Below are positions 1 through 14,478 of a stretch of DNA of 64,000 nucleotides, one piece after another (within the stretch, counting starts at the first letter, position 1; each line of letters starts with the position of its first letter). The position numbers and the translations under genes were made by a program. The notes beneath the pieces are model-generated. The model was not told where the DNA came from and ran no database searches. It saw only the letters and a program-made list of their open reading frames with translations. The stretch spans positions 139,431-203,430 of the forward strand of contig NW_019775770.1 of NCBI RefSeq assembly GCF_001039355.2, in the 5' to 3' direction. This stretch comes from Lingula anatina (Eukaryota; Brachiopoda; Lingulata; Lingulida; Lingulidae).

Positions 1-791
1 GAAGGAAATCATACTGTTGGTCACTCAACATCATATAGTCATACTGAGACTGGACAATAGGCCCTACAAATGCCCACATTTCTGTGTTCTGTTCCATCAT
101 TGGTCCATAGGCCTGCATGGCTGACACCACCCTATGGGACAATGGAAGAAATCATTAGCTTGTTAACCAGTCATCACAAAAATACACTTATGGGCTGGTA
201 ATGTCAAGTGACTTTTCTTTTACACTTACAAATAGTAAACAACAAAAGTTTAACTATCATCAGCAGTAGACATACAAGGCACCGTGAAATGTTAACAACA
301 TAATTTGCTACACAAGTCAAGGACATTTTTCCCTAAATTTGTTGTTCTCATTCTTTCCAAAACAGCAGAGAAACTGTTTAAATTACCAAGTATGCCAAAT
401 GATACCACCAAATGCAGCTTTTCATAAACATTTTATGTAATATGACTGCAAATAATTGATATACATAAAACACATTCACAATTTCTTTCTCAAAGAGAAA
501 CCAAGATGGCAAGAAAATAAAAAATTACATGTTAATGATATTATTAGGATTAGCCCAGCTCTGCAGCATTTTCTCCCATTCTGCCATTGCAGTCTTATTG
601 AGTTGCAGCAGATCTTTCCATATATCCATGTTATACAGCAAGGCATAGGTCTCCATGGTCTTATTGGGGGCTGACAGCATGGCCTCAGCTAAACCCTGAG
701 CTCTGGTCCACATAGCAGTCATATTCGCTCTCTTCCACAGTGGAGAGTTATCTGGAGTGCTCATGTTGAAGGCAGCCATTATCATCATTGT
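1..791 (-). repeat. ABCA exon cassette C (exons 15-16, cut by window edge)
   Basis: Exon 15 (263 nt, phase 0 to 2) and the start of exon 16 (phase 2) restart the cassette pattern. The exon 16 segment EQNTEMWAFVGPIV puts a tryptophan where the second exons of cassettes A and B have NSPVW and AMPIW. Confidence 0.6.
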
Positions 792-1086
792 CTGTAAGTA
801 TGGCAAATGAAGATCAAAACAATGAAGAGAGCAACAGGAAAGAAATATTCTGATAAAAAATAATTATTTTGAGTTTTTAACTAAGCAGGGAAATGATCGT
901 TGTTTTTCAATGAATCACTTTGATTTTCCTCCAGTCATGGATAGATTATTTTTTAAAAATTATACAAGCTTGAAGGCTAAATCAAAGATCAAATACAGAA
1001 ATACAAATTATATGGTAGCATACCAGAATAACGAAAATAATTAAAATCATTATAGTAATGTTTCTAGTCATTAAATTTGTAACCTA

Positions 1087-1133
<47 letters not shown>

Positions 1134-3882
1134 CATGTACCATATTGTTGTACTGGGAAATGTTGAAATGTTTCTGCAGTTGTACAATGACGGCTGTCAG
1201 GTTACTATCACACAAGCTCCTCTCAACCACTTCATCATTGGGGAGTCGAGGAAGAGAGGCTGCCTGTCTCAAAGCTGTGATGTTACAAAGGATCTTCTGA
1301 ATGTTCATAGGATCTGCCATAAGCAACTGGAAGGAATAGAAATTACATACAGCTTTGGTTAATTTTAGTGATCTCCATGGTGTACTCATGTCCAATATTC
1401 TGTAGATAGGTTACAGAATGTTTATCATTGAGAGGTTTTATCCCAAATTTACATAGACAAGTTCAAGTGATTATAGTTGTGAGGAATACTTGGTGACCAT
1501 GCATGTGTTACATTTTAATTCAGCAAAATCTGAAAGCACTGAGTTCATATATTCAAGAAATTTGTTCCCAATTGTAGATAAAAAATATTTAAAGGTCAAA
1601 TGTGTATATTATCTTTGAAATGTTTCACCTGAGTATTTCCATAAGAGGTCAGGGCTGTCATGACAGATGGTGCTACATCAGGACCCAGGGCCAAGACCTT
1701 TCTGAATGTCTGCTGGACACCAGTGTCATTCCTGATCAGGTGATAAAGGTATGGAATAAATTCTGAAATAAAAAAAGAGAAAAATAAATATGCTCAGTGT
1801 GCTTATCACTAAAATAGGAGAAATTTGATTATGCCAATAACCTGAGATTGTTTAAAATATTGTATTCATATTACACCAAAGCCATGAAGATTGCAAACTT
1901 CACCTATAAATGTTATTTTTCTTATGTGCACAAATAACTAATCAGACAAGAAGTTCATAATTGTATCAAAAAACATTACTGCTATCTACTGACATGTAAT
2001 AAAAATTAGATGCTCTTTTTAATCCAGTATCTCACCAGTGTACATTCTTACTCCACTGTGTGCCATCTCCATGCCAATATCTACAGCAACCATCCATCTC
2101 TTAGCCTCATCCCATATTGGCATCGCTTGCATTGTCATTTGGAAGCCTTGCAGGTAGGGAAGGAACATGCTACAGAATTGAATAAAAGTATAGGTTAGAA
2201 TGATTGTAGACTACATGTACTAGTGTAAATCACTCACAAACCAGTTCCACAAAGGTTATATTATATTACTCGACAGCAATGTAAATTAATGAACATGTGA
2301 CACAAATGATACTAAAATAAATGGCGAATTTGTGCATGTGCATGTTTAAAATACAGTAAAACACTCTGCATAAGGTTGAAAGTCAACCAAAATTATGCCA
2401 TCTTTACCCAGAATACCACTTGCTGTCAACAAATTAATTAAAACCAGTGTTTAAATTGAATATAAAATTCATATGAATAAGGATGTATATAGGCAAGGTG
2501 GTTTAAGTATAAATAAGATGAATGCTTAATTGAATATATTATCCAACTTACTCCTCAAGATTTGTGGGTTGTGTTCCATTAATCCACATCTCAAGATTTC
2601 TCTGCCAGAGATTTTGAAAATCATGTGCCAAGTCCTCAAATCTGACATTTGCAAACATTTTCACAATGGTTTCAATATACTCATTGAACTCAGCTTGATG
2701 TTTAGCCAAGTTTTGATAGGTCTGGATCAGCTCAGTCCAGTCTAGGTTTCCAAGTTGGATAGATGTGTTAGAGAGAGTTTGAACCTGATAATATAAAACA
2801 AAAAAATATATATTTATAAGATAGGTGGCACTGGTACAATGGGCTTTAGAACCCATAAATGCCAGTTTCAAATCTACATATCAGCAAGATTACCCCATCA
2901 ATGAGGCACCTACAATGTAACTCTCACTCTAACTTCCAATGATGTCTTTGAATTATGTTTACTATGCCAATCACAAATGCTTAGCTATCAGGCATTCATG
3001 GTTCGCAATTATCACACCTGTCTAACAATTGTTAACAATCTTCATAAAACTTTACTTTACTTTAATATACAATTAAAAACTTCATTTTAAGTTTTAAAAC
3101 TATGGAAAATGTTTCAGTGAGTCTTTTAATTTCTTTCAATATCTTTAAAAAACATCAAGGACATAAGACCGAGAGATAGATACAATGCTGTATTAAATTC
3201 AAAATTAAAAAGACAAATAATAAAAAATTGAATTAAAAATTCAAAGCACCTGATGAATCAGCTGATCAACTTTAAAAGCCTTCATCAGCTCATCATTGTA
3301 AGCAGCAGAGACATTAATCCTACAGAGGGCATCCTGCAGCTCTTGCAAGACAGGACGATCCTCTTCATGTGTAATCTCAAAGATGCTGATGTAGCCAGGG
3401 TCAACACAGTACAGGTGCTGGACACTGACATTCTGCTGGATTTGGGCTAACATTTCTTGGAGCTTGAAAATTAAAACAATTGTTTTTTTTTTTAAATAAA
3501 TATGTGTATATTCACATTTCTTGACTCTGTTAAATTAGCTAAAATCTAAAATAAACAATATTCATCAAAAATAATTCCACACCAAGCAGATGCATCAGAA
3601 CCATAAAGTGAAATTAATAGAAGTTATATTCTCAAAAGTATGATTTGTTTCTTAAAAATTGTATTGAACAAACCTTCTTCATATTGACAGTAGAAGCAAA
3701 CAGAGTATGTTGTACATAGGGTGCCAGTCTTAGGGTGGTATTGATATACTCTGCTATGGTGGTTCCCTCAGGGAAGAGGTTGTAGAATGTGATCTTTGTA
3801 TCTGAAAATATAACATTTTTCCCATAAAAACATGTCATATTACTCAAAGAAAGAAAAGTTGCTTTTTAGTAGCACTGTGTCA

Positions 3883-3968
<86 letters not shown>

Positions 3969-6900
3969 TACATATGTATCATATTTTACTACCAGGAAAT
4001 CAACAAATTATAATTTGTAGATTTGCATTTCTTAAAGTTTTACAGTACATTGGTTGAGATAACATGCTCAAATATTTCTGAAAAAGGAAACATGATTTTG
4101 CAGTGCATTATTCTTCTTTCACTTCTTGCTTTCTCAGTGAATAGTGATCAATTAATTTCTTATAAGTCAAAGTCAATAAAAAGTCAAAGGCATCTTCATC
4201 TATTTACTAAGCATGTATTTTCTGTTATTGTCATTAAAAAGTAATCATCTGTTCAGCAATAAAAGGGAAACTATTTGCAAATATCATTATGTTTTGTATA
4301 TATACAGTATTTATCACACTGTACATGTTTGCCAGTTCATGCAGATGTATTAGTTTATATAAGGATTTTGTTACTTTCATTATTCATAAATGACATAACC
4401 ATACCTGGAATGACTTGGAGTCCATTGCTGGTCCAGTTAGCAATGGCCTGTCCAACCTTAATGCCCCTCTTGATGTCTGTCCACACTGGGCTGTTCTGTG
4501 TCCACTGGGTGATCAGTGGGTCAAGGTCATTCAGAAACCGACCAATGCTGGAAGCAGAATACCAATAGTTTAATATTGTTTTTTATTCATGTTCTCAACA
4601 CACTCGCATTGTAAGAATACTCTCTCTAATGATTCAATCTCACTTTTTACAAGTGCCTGTTAGAAAAAGTATAGACACTAGGTTACTTTTATTACCTTTC
4701 TTACAGGTAGTGTTATTTATGAACAAAGCATAATTATCTTTTAAATAAAATCACTCCAGCAAACCTATATTCCTGGAGGTTCCTTCTTTACACAAAACAA
4801 AATCTATATTCATGCATTTGAATTGATCTCTGCACATAAATTAGGTCACAATAATACAAACACTAGTCAATAATGTAGCAGCTAGGATATACTCACAAAT
4901 TGAAATCCATATTGCCAGAAATTGGGTTCTGCATCAACTGTATGAAGTTTGCGACATTACGCAGCCAGCCCATGGCTTCACGGAGCTGGGGGACATTGGC
5001 CATCAGTGGCTGAAGGGAGGACATGTTGGTCAAAAGTTTCATCATGGCGGCTACATCATGAAGGATTTCCATCTCTGTGATGTTAGCAATGGCTCCCGTC
5101 ATCTCACTAGCCTGGAAGTGGAATGACAATATATATTGACCTTTTCAGGAAAAACATTGGGGTTTTTCTAACAATAATTAAACTAATTTTTAAATCATAC
5201 CAATTTTCAAATCATACTTAATCAGACACTGCGAAAAAAAGGTGCTTCTAGTATTTACTGAAAGTAACTTCTGAAAACAGAGATGAAACATTGTACTTTT
5301 TCCTTTTTTAACCAACCAATTTCCAATCAAAAACTAAATTAACTATGAAGTGATTGTATTAAAATATAAAACCCATTTTAATATTTTATATAGCCTCCCC
5401 CCATGAATTCTTTAATTAAATTAATACAGGTTGGGTTACTATTGTGTGAAACTCTGGATCAGGATTGGTCTTGTTTCAATGCACTATGTACAGAAAGAAT
5501 TTTTTCCTCACCAGATTTAAGATTTTGGTGACACTGATCTGTCGCTGCAGTTCTTCCACTATCTGTGGGATAAGATCCTCATTGATGTTACACATACTGC
5601 TGCTGACAACATCCACGTCTGTTCCCCTTGGAAACAGCAGGTACTCCTTGAGACGGGTTGGGCTGCAGACTATGCCCTTGTAGTCCCTGTAGCCTATTAA
5701 GTCATAGAGCTGAATCACAAACAAAAAAGTAAAAGAAAATATTAATTAAATCATTCATATTCATTACTGGGTTGGTATCATGTCTTCTAATTGTTGTTTT
5801 ATAACATCAAATGGTTAATACACTTATATACTTAATAATTTTATTATTTATATTATCAGGTTTTGAATTCATTTATTTATTTGCTATATCACACCTTGAT
5901 TTCTTTATCTGGTTTTTGTCATGGAATTAGCTTTTTTTTACAAAGTAAGGACAAAATCTTCAGAGACCATTATATAAAAGTTTGCATAAGTGTACCCTCT
6001 ATCAGTTCCTATCATAGTCTGCAGTACATGATTGTATGAATTCACCCAGTTCTAATAACTTCTACTCAAGAAAATATGTGTTGTCCACTTGTCCTTAGTC
6101 CACATCTTGTCCATTCATGCTTGAATTCCACGGGGTTTTGAAGAGAAGGTTCATATTAATACTTACACAAAAGGGTAGCCTTATTGTTGCTACCCATGGA
6201 CTCACCTTACTGACATTGAGGGATGAATTTAATACGGCCTCCACAATGTCTGGAGCCAAGACACCCGCCTGGGTTGTCAGATAATTTTTTACATCTTCGG
6301 GACTTTTGAAAAGGTCTCTCACTTTCAAGTCAGCCTCTGGAATTAAAATATTCTTTTTGTTATATCTATAATTGTAGGAAATGAAACTTTAAAATGTTTT
6401 TAAAATATTGAAGGTAAGGCATTCTGGCACCTGTGGCAATTCACATGAAGTCATATTTCTTATTAATTAACCCTTTCTATTGTAAAAATTAAATTTAAGT
6501 TAATTAATGTTCTGATCAATAAATGATAAAATCTTCCCTCTACAGTACAGCAACAACAAAGATCTGGACAATAAAATACTGCACATGCATAGGCAGATAT
6601 TGTGGGAGAGGTCTTAGCTGCCCCTATTTTTTATCTTATATTATTCAATTTTATTTTACATGTAAATGTGCAGATTGAACGCTAATGGATTTTCTAACCC
6701 TGACCGTGTCTAGCAAAAATCCATCCATGCTGCTATAAACTTTAGGTATTTACATCCAGTCAGTCTATATGATAGTTGTAATATAATACCAGATATGCAA
6801 CTGAGCACAAAAGAAAATTCTATAGGAAAATGCCTTTAAAAGACTTCAGAATCAGTTTTTCATTCTTTTTTTTACTTGTGATGTGAAATACTGGTACTAC

Positions 6901-9900
6901 CTCACTGAGTAAACACTGGAACAAAAAAATGCATTTCTCTTTTTTTTCACACATTTTGTTCAACATTTCAGGAATTTCATAGCAAACAAACCATTTGAAT
7001 GAGACCCAAGTGAATCATTTGGGCTTCACAATTGTTAATATGAAATATCAACATAACAAGGCTCAGTATAAGGGATTGTTTGTTTGTTTGTTTTTCTGGG
7101 GGGGGGGGGGAGGAGGAGTCTTCATTGAAAGCACGAAAGATTCAACAAAATGAAGGACTTTTTACATGTGTTTTTATCAGGGCTATGAGTGAAAATATGG
7201 AGATGTTATCATATGGTCCTGGCTACTCAATACTAGAGGCCAAATGAGTGATAAAATTTATTTCATACCAAAATTTTCAGTCTCACAGTAGAAAAAATTG
7301 TTATGAATTTGTCAATATCTTGTGAAAAATCAACCTGTAGCCCTGGTGGAGGGCTGGTCCTGGCTAGGTTGAGACAGATAAAGCCCTCATCTCATTTAGA
7401 ATTTGCCCAGGGAGAGATATGCTTCCTCCTAGCAGGGGCTGTTTACACAATCATCAAGAAAGTAATGAAAAAAAAATACATCCCTTATTACCAGTACATA
7501 TTGCAGAAAGAACAAAAATCAAAAGTGGAATTAAAGTTGCTGAAAATCAATCCCAATATTAGATTGAACCTACTGAGTATTTTCTGGACATCCTCATCCT
7601 GAAAAGCTTCATTTAAGGAATCCACAAGTTGCACTGTTTTCGGAAGGTCTTGCAACACTTCTCCAGTGGTCGACTCTTTATCTAGTATGGGTTGTATTTC
7701 CTCAAAAATTTGTGAAACCCTTTTTAAAAGAAAGGAAACTGGACTTTAATCATAAAAAACTAAAATAAGTCATTTATAACATTGTATCTTCTGTGTATCA
7801 AGTTAATGTCTGAAATAGAACAGGTTAAGATAAAACCATAGCAAAATTGGGAGAGCTTTGAAGGGGGGGGGGGGTGAATTAAGAGAAAAATTCACTTGTG
7901 AAAAAACTGTACAGGTAGTTAAGTAAAACATTTAATCTATCAAATTTAGCTTATGTAAACTGGGATTCATAAACATTTATTCTCTTTCAATCAAATCAAA
8001 GGTGTCATGACAGATATGCCTGAAACATTTTTATTTTCAGCACCATGTACAATGTCTACCCTCTGATATCAGAGGCCCCTAAAATAGTATAAAAAATTTC
8101 ACTCCTTTTCAACATTTTTTAAACAGACTAGTGCACCCTGTGGTCAGAGAGTACCATATGTCCATCAGGAGGTGACCTTGGCAGTTTTATGTCACTGAGC
8201 AAGCATTTGGTTTCATAACTATACCGTGAAATATGATCCCTGTTATATTGTTTGACACAGGTGTGGCAGTAAATGCTTGAATAGAAAACGTGTTAATTTT
8301 GAAGAGACATGACATTCAGAAGAAATGTCAGTTTTCTTTAATGTACAAAGAAAGCAATTTTTGACAGCTACATTAAAATTAACTAATCAACTATCCATAA
8401 TATAAATTGGTACATGAAAGATAGAAAAAATTTTTTTACAATATATTTGAAAAGTAAGTTATAGAATGTCTGCCATAAAATCATTATACTTCAAAAGTCA
8501 TGTAAACTGTACATTTTTCTCTGCCCTTGTATAAGTGACCAGAGTCATGTGGTCAAAAGATGGGTCATAAATAAATTCATTCTTATTATGTGTACAAAAA
8601 GGCTCTACTTGTGGGAACCATGAAACCATGATAACACTACGGGGCCATGCTTCACAATAACTGGAGGCGTAAAGTCCACAGAGGCTGTACATTGTCCACT
8701 CTTCAAACATTCCTTTTTATTGTATGACTTAGCAAATGTGACTTAAGCTAACAGTTTGTAGGTATTGTGAAATAAATGGACGAAGCTGCATATTTACAAC
8801 TCCTTCAACAAGAACTGAGCAGGCCTCCACACTTACTGAAGATAAAGACATTTTTTATATAGAACAACTAATCAAGTCTCTTGGTTTTAGCATCAGAGAA
8901 TTTTGGAAGTGAATCTTTATGTGTCCCATCAAAAAATGTTACCAAAATAGGTATGTCTCACATGTGTCTTCTACTGATATCTGCTGAAAACTTCATTCAG
9001 TTTTCAATAGGGACACCAGAATGATTATTGCAATTTCAATCACAAAACCGAGAAGCATGTACCCAGGTTTATTTTTATTTTTTATACCAGTGTTGAACTG
9101 GCTATTGGCAGACTGCATATACTTGAAATAGTTTTCAAGCAATCATTGAAGATATTTGTGAGGTTTACACACATTTTTTATCCAACTGCTCAAAGAAATA
9201 CCAAAAAGTATACTTTTATTATCTTTAGCAAATCATAAACAATTTTTTTCAAATACACAATTTCACACCGCCTCCTCCCTCAAATACACATTTGCCATTG
9301 GCATCCCAGCAGACTACTGAGGATCTTAAAAGGTTTCAAATGGTTTCCAGACATGTTGTCACACCTGGTACACCTGAACTGTAATTAGTAACTACACATA
9401 AAAATCCTTAAGTGAAAGGAACATACTCATGATATCTCTCAGGGAACGGAATCACACCTGCATAACTAAATAAAGTGATTTTAATCGACAACTGTAGGTG
9501 TAAATATCTTAAATCTGATCTGCAAGGAGACACCATGAAACAGACATAATAATTTGAAAAAAATTTGTGAAACCTCTCTTTGTCATGTGCAACTCTAGTA
9601 GTTATTCAGTAAATTTTCCATAAATGAATCTTTTGAAACTCCAGCCATGTGGCTTGTATTTTTTTGTCTTTTAACTTATTAAAAATAAGCTTTTATTTTT
9701 TTATGAAACATTTAATTAACTTTTCACCACAATTCTCTTCTGATAGCCTATAATTATTCAAGCCAAACTGTAGAAAGTATCAGTCCCTATATAACATGAT
9801 ATAATTCCAGTAAAACATTTGATACATTGGTATTTTTTTGCCAAGTCAAATACTTTTACATTTGAAAATTGACTAATTTTTACATTTTAAAACATATTTC

Positions 9901-12900
9901 GTCTCAATATATTCTGAAAACATTTCCATCTTGAATTGCACAATCAACCCAAATAATTAATAAGTAACCTAATGATTTGTTAGAGCTTTTATGTTGATGT
10001 TTGACTGTTCCTTTCTTATCTCTGTTCAACCAGAATGCGACATCATGTGGTTAAGGTTATCTGGAAAATTATCTCAGAAACTAAGTTAAGTACAAGTGTT
10101 CTTAAACCTTGCCTTTCTATTCTGTATACCCAGGCTGCCTTCGATTATCTTTTAACCACAAATTTCCTAATAAAATAGATGAAGTTTTGCATATTTAATA
10201 AGTGTGAGGTACTTCATCAGCAAATGAGTTACTAGTTTGGTATCTGTTTCCGCTTTGCTGACAAAGGTTATGAGAGTTATCTTAAATTAATCCTTTCATC
10301 CAATGGGTTTCTGCCCTAAGCAACAGCAAGATAACAATTATATACAGTTTTAATTGGCACCGACTGACTCAGAGGAGTTTGTTCATAACTTCAATTGATT
10401 TTCCAAAGCACACATTAACAAGCATGCGCAGTTTTATTAAGCTTCATATCAAGCTGGTTATATGGATTACTAGCTACTTCCAAACCTCGGTGCTCTTTAA
10501 GATACGTATTTGTGTACAAACCTAGCCAACAGTGGTCAACAGAATAATGCTTTCACTACAACTGAAACCCATTTTTCTTATGCAATCTTCGTGGATTGCA
10601 AAGTGAACGTTTTACAGATTATCAAAAGATGTTCATTTTGTAAGTTCATTTTTGACAAATATTCTTTTGATAAACAGCTTAGATGTGTGCTTCCAAACGT
10701 GAACATTTTCAATTTTTATTCACTTTAAGACTAAATTTTTTTACACAATATTTTGAAAGTTTTTAAGTTTCTTACTTTACTAATGGCTGTAAATAAGAAT
10801 ACTGTATTCTGATTCATTAACAAGGCCTGTGAATGCAACATACTCTATATACAGGCTAAGGATCTCTGATTTCGTAAGTAACTGATATCTATTATATGAT
10901 AAAAATATGATAAGTAGGAGGGTGAGGTATCTATATACACCACCATACATGACTTCTGCTGCTTATGATGCCTTTGTTTACCTGGCATTGGACTAATTCA
11001 AAGTTAAGATAAAAAGCTTAATTTAAGCAAGTTCAAGGTGCATCATGACACCAACATGTATCAAGAATGATAATGATTACCGAGCGCTGAACTTTGAACA
11101 AAATGCAATTACGCCATAGCATGGGTGTAGGGTTAGAAAAATGCTTGGGGAGGTGGGAGGGGGGGAACAAAAATATGCAAGAAGGTTATTTGTGGCACCC
11201 ATGATACTCATCTAGATGCTGATTGAAAGGAAAAAATTAACAGAGGGACTGGGAAAAAGAATTAAGTTAATACTTTACATGCTCATCTCCCAAAAAATAT
11301 ATTTTCAAAAATCTCTGTGGACAAGTAAAATCTACAGCTTATATTCAAAAGAATAAGCAAGAATTCTGACAAACAAAAATCTTTTTCACATTTTCATAAT
11401 TTGGCAGAAACATCAGCAATATGACGAGACATATTTGCAAACATTTATAATGAAGCAAAAAATAATTTAAATCATTAGAATCATTAAATCATATGACACT
11501 GTTGTCTGAAATAAAGAGGGTATTACCTGGCACTGGCAAGTACGGACTCCTCCACCTGTGCTCTAGACTGGCATTTGTTGTCTATGTTACATACAAAAGA
11601 TTGTAGAAATGGAAGAACCCCTGCACTGGGCATGGCCCGCTCTCCAAATTCACCTAAAATAGTTGAAAGAAAAAGTGTAAGAAACTTGTCAAATGTGTTG
11701 ACACTTATTCCATCAATAACAAATCAAGGGCCATTTTTATGATACAGAATATTATTTGATCTGATAAAATAACTTTGGATTTGGATTTGGTAAAAGAAAC
11801 TTTCACTGGTAGATTTGGTCATTAGATGGCATGCCATCCCAAAGGGATTGAATAAAATCTAAGGTTTATCCATAAAACTAACAAAAGAGAATGGTCATTT
11901 TTGGAAAACTGTACATTTATACATCTAATTTGTAAGTAATTCACAAAATAACTCTAAAAGGAATAGCTTTGATAATATATATTGCAGGGCAGCTCTTGAG
12001 CTCTTGCCATAGGAACAGCTCCCTCAAGTAAGATAGGTATCTGTGACAAGAAATACGAATAGAGACACATAACTGCTATTTCAAACTGCTGGACTTTATG
12101 CCAATGAAACTACCAATCTGGTAATAATTCTTGAATTGAGTAAAAAAAACCCAACAAATTGTGTATATGAAAACTCCATAAAATTTCAGTTTTATTTTAT
12201 CAATGCACTGATATAGATATCATCAAGGATGCATTCTTGATAACACCTAACTGTAAACATGGACTAAGAAACCACTAATAAAAATTAAGCAATCATTTAT
12301 CTATGAACTCCGTAAGCAAATCTTGCTTATCTTATTTTTTGATAACCCAGATCTTTTATCTTCAAAGTATCAAGGGGCAAAACAATTGAACTGAAATGCT
12401 ATCAAAATCCCATCTAACACAAACAGAAACGTGTTTTAGATGTCAGACAGTCTCTATTTATAAGTTAATAAATGACATTTTATTAATTGTTGCCTTCTCA
12501 TCATTTTTGTCTGCTTTCATATATTAAACACATATATCATATTTCAATGCAAACCATGATGGGTTCTTTTCTAATCCTGACCATTAGAATAACCTCATTT
12601 TTCCATTTGAACCACTGTTGTTGTCAACAACATACGTTACATAGGAGACTTGGGCTTCAGCAAACAAAGTTATGTAAACCACAGGTGAATGATATGTACT
12701 GAGAGATAGGGGAACAATGATCCCTAATACAGGAAAAATGAAGCACACTGTAAATGGCCATTTTTTGTACTTTTTATATGAAATCTGTGAACTTTTTCAT
12801 CTTTTTTTCCATGTGAAAAGGACGTAATTTTTTTTTTTTTTGAATAACCCTTCTCTCCCTCCCCATCCCCCAATATAAAGCGCATCTGTGCCACTTTGAG

Positions 12901-14439
12901 TCACACCCATACACATAGGCATCTCATTTCATTGTGAAGGGGCACTCCTTGAAAAAAAGATAATAAAAATGAAAGCAACTGCACATTCCCCTTATTTTCC
13001 CCCAATTCATGGTAGTAGAACTGTTGCAAGATTGCGAAATAAGGGATATATATATATGAATCATTAAAAAATCCCACCCACTCAGCACTCACTCCAATCC
13101 TAAGTCCTTCGTTCAGATATATATGCCTATGGTTTATGTTTAATTTTCAAGTACCTATCCCTGGATTTATATCTGAACATGACAGATTAAGATATAAAAA
13201 AATAAACTCTCCTGGATACATGGCCAACCAGCCCAAATATTTGGACCCTGTTCTCCTCAAGGTATGCACATAATAGGAGATTGAGCTATACTATATTGGA
13301 AATATCCTTTCATTCCACTTGACCTCCTTAATAGACAAAAATGGATGTAAGAGGTCACATGTGTAAGGAAAGCACAAAATAACTACAGGCTGTTAATGTT
13401 CAATTTAGTGCTGTTAAAGGCTACATTAGTCTTCAATGTCCTCCCAATGCCTGGTTTTAATTCAATACATCTTATTTACAGGCACTTGGGTGGCCCCTGA
13501 AGTGGATAATCATAAAATGGACAATTAAAATCAAATCAGAATTCATCATTCATTTACTATCCATTTCTACTCATTGACAATACAACTTCATATCAATTCT
13601 TGCCATCTCTTGCCCATTTGATTCTCCTTGTTAACAATGATTAAAATATTATTGCCATTTAAATCACTGCCTTTAAAAGACTCAGTACATATTTTAAACC
13701 ACCATCGAAAAAAGCTGCAATTCTCTGGCCTCAGATGAATGGGATAACATGCTGAAAAACTGACTCTTTTCAGTTGTGCATCACAAATGTTTCCTAACAG
13801 AACCAGCTTGTGCAAGTTAATTTTTCAGTAGCTGTACAGTTTTCCAGATGACTTTACAAATGCACATGGACATTTAATTTGCACACACTAAGTGAAGACT
13901 GTACCCATTTTGCTTATGACCAGACAAAGGACTTTGCTTAAAAAATCTAATTTGCCAGCATGATGCAGTGTATTAAGAGAAAGCTTTAAAATTTTTATAC
14001 ATACATGATCCAATATACTGAGGTAACGTCTGCTGTCTGATCAGAGCCACGACAACAAATAATGCAATGGGCCACAGAATTTCCAGAAGCAAAAGAACCT
14101 GAAACAGAAGATTTTGAAAAATTTGAAAAAGATCTTAAGAAAACAAATAAATGCATGTGACTGTGTCTTCATACTACATGGATATAAATGTGCAAATTCT
14201 ACTTTCTGTATTTATCAATTCTACAAAAGATGACTTTCTTCAAAAGAAGATTCCTATCAATCTTAAATAATTATTAAAATTTTCAATTTATCTATTAGAT
14301 TCATTTAGATCTAGTGTTAAGGTTTTTTCTGAATGCATCATCCTATACAAGCAGTGTGCATGGATCAGAAGGCTAGCTCAAATGAAAAAAAAATTCAGAT
14401 AGCTGTATTGACCAAGCAAATGTGGTGTCCTTTTAACAA

Positions 14440-14478
<39 letters not shown>

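Noticed and set aside
7335..7442. Possible inverted ends AGCCCTGGTGGAGG / CCTCCTAGCAGGGGCT in an ABCA intron
   Set aside because: The match is short and gapped and no target duplication is visible.
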